A DNA stretch of 23,880 bases from Chara braunii. Its lineage: Eukaryota > Streptophyta > Charophyceae > Charales > Characeae. The notes below the pieces were generated by a model. It saw only the letters and a program-made list of their open reading frames with translations. It was not told the origin of the DNA and made no database searches. The stretch's first letter is position 1; each line of letters begins with the position of its first letter. The DNA is taken from contig BFEA01000576.1 of NCBI GenBank assembly GCA_003427395.1, positions 974,707 to 998,586 of the forward strand. Reading direction: 5' to 3'. Made by a program: the position numbers and the translations under genes. Shown here in pieces: positions 7,881 through 16,553 of the stretch.

Positions 7881-9495
7881 AGTCTTGAACATAGAACAAT
7901 AATACGCAAAGGCAGATGAATCAGCACCTTTTCACCCAATTTCGAGCACCAGATCTTGCAATACTACCTAGTTCTGATTCACCGTGAAGACCATAAGACT
8001 CTGACTCTTTTTTTTTTTTTTTTTTTTTTTTTCCCTTAACATGCCCCCGCCAGTGTTAGTGGTGCTGGTAATTCTTGCAGACTTGCAACATTCAACCTTT
8101 TACGGCCTTTCAGTCATATCCGAACCAGGATCTGAGGACCAGAGAAACGTGTGATTTCTGAGCCTATTGGAATGACTCAAGAATTTCATTATTTTGGATT
8201 TTTGGCTCTTTGGGTCCCTGCAGATGGATAGAAGTTCGTACAACTAATACTAATAACCCCGGGTGAGAAGAGAGCATGAAATTTATGAAGAAAATTTGTT
8301 GGAGGGGGACGTTGAATATTTGGAATCGTTGATTACAGCGAGTAGGATCCTCAGAGGCTATATGCCAGGAACCATTCTCTCTCCCTTGTTGAAGATATAG
8401 TCTGATGCCAGACTGTATCAGCATCCCATCTTACATATTTATAGGATGTCTGGCGTGCAGTCGTTGAGGCTTTACGGTCTTAGATTCCCTTCCCTCCACT
8501 GCCAGTATTTACTCTTAGGTGCCCACTACGTTGTGGGTGCCATAAGATCTCTTTGATATCAATGTCTTTAGATAAGGACAGGAGCGCAGAGGTTAGGCAG
8601 CGAAGTGGTTCCGCTTGTGTCAATTTTGCATGCGTAACAGTGTGTGTCTCTTATTGTGTGTATCCTGTGATCTCCTTTCTCATGTGTGGGGCAGTCTAGC
8701 CGGACTGTTTTCCCCCTTCCCTTTCCCACCATAGCCATTGGAGGTGGGGGGAAAGGATCCGGGATGTCCAACACTGGGGTATGCCTGAGTCTACCTTTGT
8801 CCAATCTCCAAAGATCAACCTGTAATCCATGCAGAGCTCTTCATTGTCCCCTCCCTTAGCCCCATCCCACTTAACTTTTCCCAATTCCCCCCCCCTGGTT
8901 TCCTCCAAGACAGCTGCAACTGAATTTTTGAATGTGTTCGGGAATTTCAGCCCGAGAGGATAAGTGTTGTACCTTTCCTTTTATCTGTTCCCATTTAGTT
9001 GAAATTTATGTTTAAATCTGTTGTTTTATTATTCAATTAATTCTGGACCATCTAGCCTGACCCCTTCCATTTCACAGGTGCATTTCCTCAACCACATGGC
9101 TCACATAACTGCCCTCCTCCCAACGGTGAAGAGATTCTGTGCGAAATCATCATATGGCTCAGAAACCCATGATTCCTGTAACATAGGCTTCCAACCCCAT
9201 GGCCACGGGATACATGGCCCCAATTGGCTTTATATACGATCCCACTGCCTCCAAAGCCAGATGGTGTCAGGGCATTGCATAAACACTTGCTCAATGGTTT
9301 CAGGGATCAGGGATCAACCTACTTGTGAAAGTGGACTTACAGAATTTACACCAGCGAGAGGCAATTCCTTTCTGTTCTAAAGAGGATTTGTCTATCAACC
9401 AGTCATTTGTGGGTAGACATCAGACTGAGTGTTCAATTATCCATTGAAGTAAGTCCACCTTTGCTGGTTTGGAACTTTGGACTTCATTATATTGA

Positions 9496-9545
9496 ACCAC
9501 TTTATTGACTCCACAATATTACCACTTTATTGACTCCACAATATT
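9496..9545. repeat. Perfect 25-bp tandem duplication
   Basis: ACCACTTTATTGACTCCACA plus ATATT occurs twice back to back (9496-9520 and 9521-9545) without mismatch. This is a recent local duplication or an assembly slip in otherwise unremarkable sequence. Confidence 0.97.
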
Positions 9546-10395
9546 GTTACAGTGAATCGCTGAGATTGACGTGTTTCATCCACCTAGATGACACTCTATC
9601 CTTCAGGTTAATTCTCGTTCTCCACATTCTATAGGTTGTTTTCACCGTTAGAGTTTTTTTTCTTTTTTTTTTTCTTTCAATGAAATGCCCTCTTATATAT
9701 TCTATTAGATCTGTTGGATCTATTACTTCTTGTTGGCGAGCTCCAAATCCAGTTGCCATGGTCGGATCTAGCGTAAAATTGGAGATAGGAGTATCCAGTC
9801 TGAAGGTCAGCCTTCGACCTTTCCTTTTCAGTACTCTAATTCTGGAAATTTGGTGGCTTCTACCTATTTAAACCACCAGTACCTCGCCCAGCTAAAAAAT
9901 TCGGATTTGGCCGTTAACGCGCCGCGTCGGATGGGGGTCGTCCATGTGTGAACCGGTCCTCGGGGTATTCGAGCTACAGTGCAAGGCAACGAAGAAAAAA
10001 GGAAAACAAACTTTGGCATATAGAGGTGCCATCGGGGAAACACAGTTGAAAAGGTCATGCTCACAGTACTACTTTCCCCAACGCACCCATCCGTAATCTA
10101 AGATAGATTCACTTTGTTCTTTCTTCCTTTTTTTTATTATTTTTTCGCTTTGTGTAGATTCCCTTATCAGTCTGACAGGGCGTTTTCGCGATTCACTGCA
10201 ACGCCCTCGTGGAGGGCATACTTACATTACCACTTCTGGGAATGTATCCGACCATCAAATTGGCTAAAGGAAAGATTTATTTATTTATTTATTTATTTTA
10301 TTTTATTTTTTTAAACAAAGTTGCAGTTTTTTCATTAATAAACAGTTGGAGGCCGGGAATCCCTCCACATCTCAACCCGGAGTAACCAGATTAAG

Positions 10396-10615
10396 CTGGA
10401 AACCGGGTCCAGCTTCCCTGAGCTGCAAGCTTCTAAATAAAAGAGCAACTGGACTAACAAAACTGACCAACAGCAATAAGGGAACCAAGGTCTATCCTGG
10501 TACTGGAAACCGGGTCCAGTGTCCCTGAATTGTAATTTTCTGATATCTTTGGCAGCCGAAACTACCATTACTGACAACTGAAAACAGGAGACTAAGAACT
10601 GGAAATCGGGTCCAG
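10396..10615 (-). repeat. Three copies of a 17-nt stem-loop motif in the LINE 3' UTR
   Basis: CTGGAAACCGGGTCCAG lies at 10396-10412 and 10503-10519, and with one change at 10599-10615, at spacings of 107 and 96 bp. Each copy is followed by (C/T)TCCCT(G/T)A. CTGGA pairs with TCCAG around a 7-nt loop, so each can form a small hairpin in element RNA. A degraded version may lie near 10347. A fourth, diverged copy is at 7845-7861. Confidence 0.85.
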
Positions 10616-10659
10616 CGTCCCTTAGTTAAATCAGTATTATAACTTCCATCAGCGGCCTA

Positions 10660-11412
10660 TCATCCGGACTGGGTTAACCATTTGGAGAAGACGATCTTGC
10701 CGTCTGGGGCGACAACCGCTAGCTTGTTGTCCTTCGCCCATGTTTTCCTGAGCCTTAGTTGGTTGGAGAAGGATTGCTTCCCTGATCTCCACCAATCTGC
10801 AATTATTAGGAGTCTGATGTTGGACCTCATTCTGGCGGTAATCTGGGGGGGGGGAGCTTCCTCCTTCCTGAAGATCCTTGCGTTGCGAGCAGCCCAGATC
10901 CCCTCCATTACCACCCCTCTACATGCCAGGGCGACGTAGCCTAGACCTTGGAGAGAGTGGCCCGAAGGGGGTACGCCTGAGAGAATCCAAGAATCCGACC
11001 ATTCGAACGCATCGTTGAACATTGCCTTCCATTGCTCTTTCCACCAGTCCCATACGTGTGTTGAGATTGGGCAGTCTAGCCAAAGGTGGGAAGAGGATTC
11101 CCAGTTCCAATTGCACCCCAAGCAGGTAGTATCCAGATCCATGCCCTTCGACTTCAGCCACGTGGCTGAGGGGGTTACCTGCAAGGATTGAAGCCACATT
11201 ATCGCACTCTGCTTTTGGGAAGGGATTTTCTTTAAGGCTTTCCACAAGTTCCTGAGTCCTGAATCCAAGATTGTGTTGGGGTGCGATTTTGACCATCTGG
11301 TCAGGGCTGTTTCGGCCGGTCTCTTTTTGACTTCCAGACGTTGTATGTGTACGCCTAGCTTGGTCTTGTAGTTGTATATGGGGGTGAATTCAGGATATGG
11401 ATGTTGAGTGTT
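10660..11412 (-). pseudogene. LINE ORF2 C-terminus with zf-RVT zinc-binding domain
   Basis: About 250 codons open from after TGA 11415-11413 to a stop at 10660. The region LRNLWKALKKIPSQKQSAIMWL resembles the segment of plant L1-type ORF2 that precedes the zinc domain. CLGCNWNWESSSHLWLDC then gives the C-x2-C-x8-H-x4-C pattern, followed by THVWDWWKEQW, typical of reverse transcriptase zinc-binding domains. The downstream part (VVMEGIWAARNARIFRKEEA) matches the conserved W-x-x-RN-x-R-I-F segment of such proteins. No Met start belongs to it, because the RT and endonuclease parts of ORF2 are missing upstream. This domain is thought to bind template RNA or target DNA during retrotransposition. 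Confidence 0.85.
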
Positions 11413-11420
11413 TCATCCCA

Positions 11421-12267
11421 TGTGACGCGCTAACCTCACGTCCTGTGCTGTCTACCGTTCGGAGTGTTAGCTGTGCGAAAAAGAGGCCCAAAAAAACAGC
11501 AAGATGGGGTGTGCCAAGGATTTTTGGAAATTGAGTGTGGGGACACAGACAGAACTGAGATCCCCCGTGTTGGTCCGATGGAGCAAGTCGATTGTTTTCG
11601 CGCGTCGTGGAAGGTGCGCTCGGGCAAGGTGGGAAGGAGGGAAAAATCCAAATTCAATCCAAAAAGTATTGCCGTGCCTCCCATTGGGCTACCTTTCGTC
11701 GTTTACAACAGAAAGGCTTGGGCACCCTTTGCGTATCTCGTTTCCGTATCAGGTCTCGTCGACGTTCACTGGTTAGTTATGAGTCCGACGTGGATGGTCT
11801 CAGCCGTGTGGCTCTTTCTTTGTGCTCGTCTTCACTCCGTATTCGGTATTGAAAGCCTTTCGATTCGTAGTGATCGAAGCGCTGGCACTCAGTGCACAAG
11901 GTTCGAGGCCAATGAGGCGCCACTGCCGTCCACGGAATGACGATCAATTCGTTAAGGGGAGCAATATCGAGTAGGGTGGGAAGTGGGTATCGATAATGAC
12001 AAAGCCCGCATCCACGAATCCAGAGCAACGATTTTCGGGAGGGAAGAAGTAGTGTCTGCCGATTCGTGCGACCGCTTCTCGTATGTCCCACTCGCAGACA
12101 CGTNTCCTTTCCTCGCTGTAAGGAAAAGGTCGCGTTGGGATGGGAGATACGGGAGGCTGGCGCCCAGTCGGAGGGTACTCGTTGGTCCACATGTCAATCA
12201 ATCACGAAATATCTTGAGACGTCATTAAAAAGCGATCCGCGCGTCCCGTAATCAATCTTTTTGACAC

Positions 12268-12360
<93 letters not shown>

Positions 12361-12390
12361 NNNNNNNNNNNNNNNNNNNNNNNNNNNNNN

Positions 12391-12450
<60 letters not shown>

Positions 12451-12643
12451 AAACATAGATCAACTTGGTCACGCATATGGCTATGGGTCTGATTGGTTCA
12501 ACACAGCGTTGGTCCCTGGGCGCCTTATTTCTTAGGGCCGCCTCGTGGCTAGGCTGCTGATGTCGTGCAGCATAAGGTAGATGGCATGCGTAGTGCAAAC
12601 AGAGCTACAGATCTAAACACTCTTGCATTCTCGAGCAAGATCC
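11421..12643 (-). repeat. 3' LTR, the part supported by the second copy
   Basis: Aligns with 22755-23880 across the whole available length, the size difference being mostly the GA tract. The outer boundary is set by loss of similarity below 11421; the first bases TGTGACG match TGTGTCG at 22755. The alignment still holds at 12643, where the other copy leaves the window, so the LTR is longer than this. Short open frames shared by both copies (for example 12190-11777 and 23532-23119 minus) are conserved only because the LTRs are copies of each other; I do not call them genes. Confidence 0.88.
12268..12449. repeat. (GA)n microsatellite in the 3' LTR, with an N gap
   Basis: GA repeat with one CA interruption near 12291 and 30 N at 12361-12390, so its true length is unknown. 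The homologous tract in the other LTR is 77 bp (23610-23686). Confidence 0.98.
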
Positions 12644-12715
12644 CAACAACAATCATCTAATCAACGTAAAGAAACGCGGATCTCCACTGGCGTTGGTCCC
12701 TGGGCGCCTTATTTC
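12506..12715. repeat. 26-bp direct repeat, copies at 12506-12531 and 12690-12715
   Basis: GCGTTGGTCCCTGGGCGCCT plus TATTTC occurs perfectly at both places, 184 bp apart. The equivalent site in the right LTR (near 23742) has three differences, so the 12690 copy derives from this LTR's own version. Confidence 0.95.
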
Positions 12716-13382
12716 ACTGTGGCAGGTACGAAAATGAGATATGCTCAGGGGCAAAAAGATGGATCGCTGAACAATACACACGCATCCACCGTTCACAAGA
12801 CAAGAAGACGGGGTCCTTGCATAGGGGGGGGGACTACCCAGGAAACTCATGGAAGAGTTCCGGAAGAAGTTCTTTCACATAGAAACATCATGCAGACTCA
12901 TTCTCATGCAAGGGAGAGACAATCATCCAGACGCATCACCATTCAAAGATAGGGGAAGGTGAGGGAGGAAAGTTGAGATGGGAGATGACACAATCCAAAA
13001 GAAGGAAGTTCAGTGTTGCCGCCGTGCACTCACACTAGAAAAAGAATCTGCAACAACAAAGGCGCATTCGCCGTTAATTCCAATATGGCCCCGGGCCAAT
13101 CACTCACTCAACTCCACTCACCGAACATCATATCCACACCGACGATCCCGGCCGTCATGTGCTAACTGCAAACACTCCGATCGTCACCCTGCTGACGTAA
13201 ACTCGACGCGGTTCGCCCAGATCCCACAGTCAGTCGTGGTGATCAAGCGCGCAACCGGCCAGCCTATCGTCAGCTCGACAGGACTTTCCGACTCGCACCA
13301 ATCTACTCTGCCTAGCCACTGCTTCCCGGAAGTTGGCCTAGAAGTTGAGAACGTAAGAGAGCTTTGCGGACGCGCTTGCGGG

Positions 13383-13389
13383 TTTTATA
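13383..13389 (-). promoter_or_regulatory. TATA-like box, minus strand
   Basis: Minus strand reads CTATAAAACC, a TATAAAA core. It sits about 180 bp downstream of a minus-strand CCAAT at 13572-13568. If it is an LTR promoter, transcription would start near 13355 and run toward 11421. Confidence 0.45.
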
Positions 13390-13517
13390 GTTGCGCCAAG
13401 GGAGATAGAAGGGGGAGAAGGCGATAGGCTGAGGTGTAAGAGGAGAAGCAGGAGGAGGAGACTTTGAGAAGAGTGCTCTACGAACGCCATGCTGATCCCT
13501 CGGAACTCAAGGTTCAA

Positions 13518-13572
13518 CCAATCAGATTCGTCGCGCGATAGGAAGGTCCTATCGATCTATGGACCTGATTGG
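13518..13572. promoter_or_regulatory. Symmetric nested inverted repeat with CCAAT boxes on both strands
   Basis: Outer arms CCAATCAG (13518-13525) and CTGATTGG (13565-13572); inner arms CGATAGGA (13536-13543) and TCCTATCG (13547-13554) around a 3-nt centre. The two spacers between outer and inner arms are both exactly 10 nt. CCAAT is the binding core of NF-Y. The inner arms could form a hairpin or bind a dimeric factor. Confidence 0.6.
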
Positions 13573-13714
13573 CGAGCGGGAGTTATCGGGGGATTGACCA
13601 GGCGTCGTACGCCAGACTTAGAGGGTGAAAAGAGAAAAAGGCGCGAGAGGTGACGCAAGACGGGTCCAAGATTCAGATGATCAAGAAAGGGAAAAGGGCG
13701 CGCGAAAGCAAGGT

Positions 13715-13749
<35 letters not shown>

Positions 13750-14317
13750 AAAAATAGTTACGGGGAAAGAGAAAAAGGTGGGAGAAGGGAAGGGAGGCGC
13801 GGGAGGGAGCGATGCGGGGGACAGAGAGGAAGAAGTTTTTGCATGCATGGCGCCGTCAACAAAAAAAAGAAAAAGGCACCGAAACAGTTACAACTTGCTT
13901 CTATCTTAATTCAAAAATTGAAATCACCATATCCGCGCGCGAAAAAGGGACGCGGGAAAAGAAAATCCTACGCCTATTCGTATTTACGCAAAAATTCTGA
14001 GTGTTTTTCCCGATGCGCCTAAGAACATTCATGCACCACCCAAAAACGACACGTCAAAGTTTCGCTTATCCCGGAATTCCCAACCACTGAGCCCAATTCC
14101 CAGTGCGCTCGCTAAGGCGCACACGAATTCCCATGTATTTTCCGACTTTGCAAAAAGAAAAACAGAACTCAGTAGTTGAAAAAGCTCTTCAAAAAGGAAA
14201 ATGCGACACCCGAAACCAGCACTCGAAGGCAAGAAATCAAAACGGGGCCTTCCTGGGGCTGGTATGATACAAGCAAAAGAAAGGGTACGAAAGATAGCAC
14301 GGGGTCGGGGAGTGGTT

Positions 14318-14333
14318 CGTCACATATGTGACG
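14318..14333. promoter_or_regulatory. 16-bp perfect palindrome
   Basis: CGTCACATATGTGACG. The left half, CGTCACA, is the exact inverse of the first seven bases of the 3' LTR (TGTGACG at 11421). The palindrome could therefore mark the LTR's other terminus at 14324 or be a binding site with a CATATG core. Confidence 0.35.
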
Positions 14334-14622
14334 CGCAGGGGTTTCCAAAATTATGCGATCTCCTGATTGCATGTCACACCGAAAAAGAAGAGGGGAGAGC
14401 AGAGTGATGCATGAGGAAACAACAGAGCAGAAGGAAGTACAAGGAACGATAACTTGAGCCGCGGATGAGATGGCGACAACATCTGTGGCAAGATCTCTGC
14501 AGCCCTGTCATATGCAACCCTCTGCCTCATGGAGATCGTCCAGATGACGCCATCATGGTCCACCCGATCTTTGTGTGCTCTAGATCCCTGCTCGTTGTCG
14601 TCCGTCGAATCAACGCGTAGGT

Positions 14623-14630
14623 TGACGTCA
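14623..14630. promoter_or_regulatory. TGACGTCA bZIP-type site
   Basis: Perfect 8-bp palindrome that is the known core for TGA/CREB-type bZIP factors. It lies in the gap between the last extra ORF and the promoter-like region. It could be chance. Confidence 0.25.
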
Positions 14631-14705
14631 TCATCGATGGCGTGATCTTCGTGAAGCTTACTGATTCAGGTGGGGGGGGGTCAAGTGAATGGGATCTACC
14701 ACCGC

Positions 14706-15311
14706 CTAGTTGGAATAGGCCAGTAGAGGCGGTACATTTCGGGGATCTCGCGGGGATGACGAGGAGGGGGTGGGGGTAGGAAGCGATTCATCTCTTCCAT
14801 CGTCACCGGGAGTTCCTCGTAAGCGGGGGAAATGATCACCACTGCGGGGGAGGGAAGCGAGGTAATCGCGATAGAAGGAGGAGAGGGTGCGGAAAAGTGC
14901 CGCTCGAAAGTTCTCGAAGTGGTGATAGGCGGGGATTGTCCCCGTGGCAACGCAATAGACTTCTACGACGTTGCTTTGCTCCCATGCTGTGCTGAACAGC
15001 AGGAGATGCCAGCAGAATGTGGGAGCAGCAGACTGAAGGGAGGCGTGGGGGTGGACGGTGGCGAGTAGACGGGTAGAGTAGAAGTCGCGGAAGATATGGG
15101 GGTGGAAAGGATGGGAAGGGAAGGTGACGGGGGTGCGGATCTGCTCGAGGGTCAGGAAATCAAGAGGTCGGCGGGACAGTGTCCGAGGACGAACGCCTAT
15201 CGCCCTCATCGGTACGTGGGCGAACTGGGGGACGGGTGGGGCTGGAGGAGGAGGGGGATCGGCGCCGTCGCCGTCACGCGGTACTTGAGGTGGCGGCTGC
15301 AAGGCCGCCAT
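14706..15311 (-). CDS. Extra ORF 3 of the gypsy element, unknown function
   Basis: 201 codons with an ATG at 15311-15309 in good context (A at -3, G at +4). It overlaps the preceding ORF by 38 bp in another frame. The N-terminus is Pro-rich (PPPPPAPPVPQ, residues about 19-29), then comes a mixed hydrophobic/aromatic region (about 50-165) with several HP and F-rich segments. No domain, signal peptide or membrane segment is recognised. From about 14830 an alternative frame (running to 14696) looks more protein-like (YEELPVTMEEMNRFL and a following WPIPTRRW end), so the true C-terminus may be in that frame after a 1-nt indel. It is not an obvious envelope protein. Confidence 0.5.
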   Translation of the reverse strand: MAALQPPPQVPRDGDGADPPPPPAPPVPQFAHVPMRAIGVRPRTLSRRPLDFLTLEQIRTPVTFPSHPFHPHIFRDFYSTRLLATVHPHASLQSAAPTFCWHLLLFSTAWEQSNVVEVYCVATGTIPAYHHFENFRAALFRTLSSFYRDYLASLPRSGDHFPRLRGTPGDDGRDESLPTPTPSSSSPRDPRNVPPLLAYSN

Positions 15312-15729
15312 CGTCGGGCCTCAGCGGCTCTGGATCCCTGGTCGGATTGCTACCGCTGCGCAAGCTAGCCTCGCTGGCGCACTCCAGCTGGCGCTTCCCA
15401 GCGGCAATTTCTTCGCGTTTTCGTGCCACTTCCCGATCTTCCACCTCCGTTCCCGTACGCGTTGCTTCTTCCGGCGGGGCTTCCCGCTCGGATCCGGCTC
15501 CTTCTTCTTCCTCTTCCTCCTTACTCAGCTCGCCCTCGCTATGTTCACTATAGCTTCCCTGCTCCGATGTTTTCTCGTTGTCGCCTTCTTCTTCGTCGTC
15601 GTCGATGATCGGCGCTTCTTCTGCCCTTGGGTAGAAGACGTAGGGGATCTCGTACGGCTTCAGATACTTCTGCCGCGATGGTAATGTATCCTCGTCGCTA
15701 GGTTCCTCCAAGCACGAAGTCCACTGAAG
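15274..15729 (-). pseudogene. Extra ORF 2, C-terminal acidic half beyond an in-frame TAA
   Basis: Continues the frame of the 16188-15730 ORF after a single TAA at 15732-15730. About 150 codons. After a YxIPYVFYPRAEEAP segment there is a strongly acidic stretch (DDDEEEGDNEK, then an EEEEEE run) followed by a mixed-charge region rich in Glu and Arg. Acidic tails of this kind are seen in many chromatin-associated or histone-binding proteins, but here that is only an analogy. TAA could derive from CAA, so ORF 2 was probably about 300 residues. Confidence 0.5.
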
Positions 15730-16188
15730 TTACGGATCCAAGGATCGCTCGAAAATGTACGGAGCAGGACTGTTGTCACTCTGAAAGTAGATGTCGGGCG
15801 AGAGGTCGTCCGCCAATTGCACGATCGGTGCGATGAGCTCCTGTGCAATCAACTGACGGCGACCTGGTTGCACCGATCCAAAGAGGAATCCAATAAGATC
15901 TCCTTCCGCGTTAGTCCTCCACCCCTGTATGATCAGCAGCTCCAGGTTCTCGGTCCACATGGGATACTCGATAGTGCCCGTCCACTTCACTTGTACTCGG
16001 GCCAAGTAGAAGGACAGCTCCTCAAAAGTTTCGCGCCACAACCGCCAATATCCAGGGTTGATAAAAGGGACCGAAAGAGGCTCGAATGAGAAGGAGGGAG
16101 AAGGGTGAAGATCGGATTGCCAGAAGGTGGGGAAGAGAGAGGGAAGACCAAAGATAGAAAGAGGAGCGAGGAGATGGGCGTGGTTCAT
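15730..16188 (-). CDS. Extra ORF 2 of the gypsy element, N-terminal half, unknown function
   Basis: 152 codons from ATG 16188-16186 to TAA 15732-15730. The start overlaps the stop of the preceding ORF as ATGA. The N-terminus is hydrophobic and Pro/Phe-rich (residues 1-45), followed by aromatic-rich sequence (GYWRLWRETFEELSFYLARV, residues about 46-65) and a WTENLELLIIQGW segment. No recognised domain. It might be a domesticated or lineage-specific accessory protein of the element. With the following segment it makes one frame broken by a single stop. Confidence 0.5.
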   Translation of the reverse strand: MNHAHLLAPLSIFGLPSLFPTFWQSDLHPSPSFSFEPLSVPFINPGYWRLWRETFEELSFYLARVQVKWTGTIEYPMWTENLELLIIQGWRTNAEGDLIGFLFGSVQPGRRQLIAQELIAPIVQLADDLSPDIYFQSDNSPAPYIFERSLDP

Positions 16189-16553
16189 TGGGGACGGGGG
16201 AAGGGAACGATGGCAGGAATCACAACAGGCCGCTCGCTCGGTGATCGGCGAATACCGTCAATATCTGATGCAAAGATCGGAATGATGTTATACCCTTCGC
16301 GGGCGAGGACGTGCTGCCACACATTGGACACTTGCTCCGTCCACTCACGCAGCGAGGCCAAGATCTCGGTATGCCTCAGCAGATTGACCGAGCTGATGTC
16401 GCCGGTGAATCCTGCCACTGTGGTGACGTGGCTCGTTCTGGGACCCGCTCGCCGATGAACTGCAGCAACCTCCTCGACTACTATCGCGTGAGGGTTTCCT
16501 TCTATCCGAAATGCGGCGGCGGCACAGACACCTTCGTCGCAGAAGAATCGCAT
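16185..16553 (-). CDS. Extra ORF 1 of the gypsy element, unknown function
   Basis: Open frame 16631-16185, directly after the integrase stop. The first ATG is at 16553-16551, giving 122 codons. The frame upstream of this ATG is also protein-like, so the original start may have been further 5' or fused to Pol. It contains an Ala/Val-rich segment (GVCAAAAFRIEGNPHAIVV) and an LREWTEQVSNVWQHVL helix-like stretch. It ends with TGA that shares two bases with the next ATG (ATGA). No family recognised. Confidence 0.5.
   Translation of the reverse strand: MRFFCDEGVCAAAAFRIEGNPHAIVVEEVAAVHRRAGPRTSHVTTVAGFTGDISSVNLLRHTEILASLREWTEQVSNVWQHVLAREGYNIIPIFASDIDGIRRSPSERPVVIPAIVPFPRPQ

Larger units (their letters stand above)
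7414..10274. other. AT-rich intergenic stretch without a recognised gene
   Basis: No open frame resembles a known domain; the longest is about 119 codons and not convincing. Contents: T21 at 7752-7772, a LINE 3'-end-like relic behind it, T25 at 8008-8032, a perfect 25-bp tandem duplication at 9496-9545 and a T-rich run at about 9654-9678. The three T tracts suggest several old 3' ends of minus-strand retroposed sequences stacked here. A minus-strand frame at 8164-8424 is somewhat protein-like, but I cannot identify it. Confidence 0.6.
10275..11420 (-). mobile_element. 5'-truncated LINE (L1-like), minus strand
   Basis: On the minus strand: the C-terminal part of ORF2 with the RT-associated zinc-binding domain (11412-10660), a 3' UTR with repeated stem-loops (10615-10396) and an A-rich (TAAA)n tail at 10312-10275. 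The 5' side stops at 11420, where the gypsy 3' LTR begins. Either the LTR element inserted into this LINE or the LINE was truncated there. Just upstream of the open frame a different frame also gives LINE-like residues (WDETLNIHILNSPPY), indicating a frameshift near 11340-11400. Confidence 0.75.
12644..14705 (-). other. Non-coding region between extra ORFs and supported 3' LTR; probable LTR U3/R continuation
   Basis: No convincing gene. It contains a TATA-like box on the minus strand (13389-13383), a nested inverted repeat with CCAAT boxes (13518-13572), a short GA repeat (13718-13746), a 16-bp palindrome (14318-14333) and a TGACGTCA site (14623-14630). This looks like a minus-strand promoter region. 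It lies where U3 of the 3' LTR should be, so I infer that the LTR runs well past 12643, possibly to about 14324. The plus-strand frame at 12978-13427 (149 codons) has no recognisable domain. Confidence 0.5.

Noticed and set aside
8164-8424. 86-codon minus-strand ORF with protein-like composition
   Set aside because: No motif recognised, no neighbours that support it, and it lies in relic-rich intergenic DNA.
9496-9545. CRISPR-like direct repeats
   Set aside because: Only two adjacent copies without spacers in a eukaryotic context; a simple tandem duplication.
11777-12201. Minus-strand ORFs of 137 and 85 codons, conserved at 23119-23543
   Set aside because: They are conserved because both lie in LTR copies. 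They overlap each other in different frames and match no family, and the central LTR tract is almost identical at the DNA level in any frame.
12202-12598. Long Ser-Leu or Arg-Glu repeat ORFs
   Set aside because: They are translations of the (GA)n microsatellite and of the N gap.
12978-13427. 149-codon plus-strand ORF
   Set aside because: No recognisable domain, biased composition, and it lies antisense across the presumed LTR promoter region.
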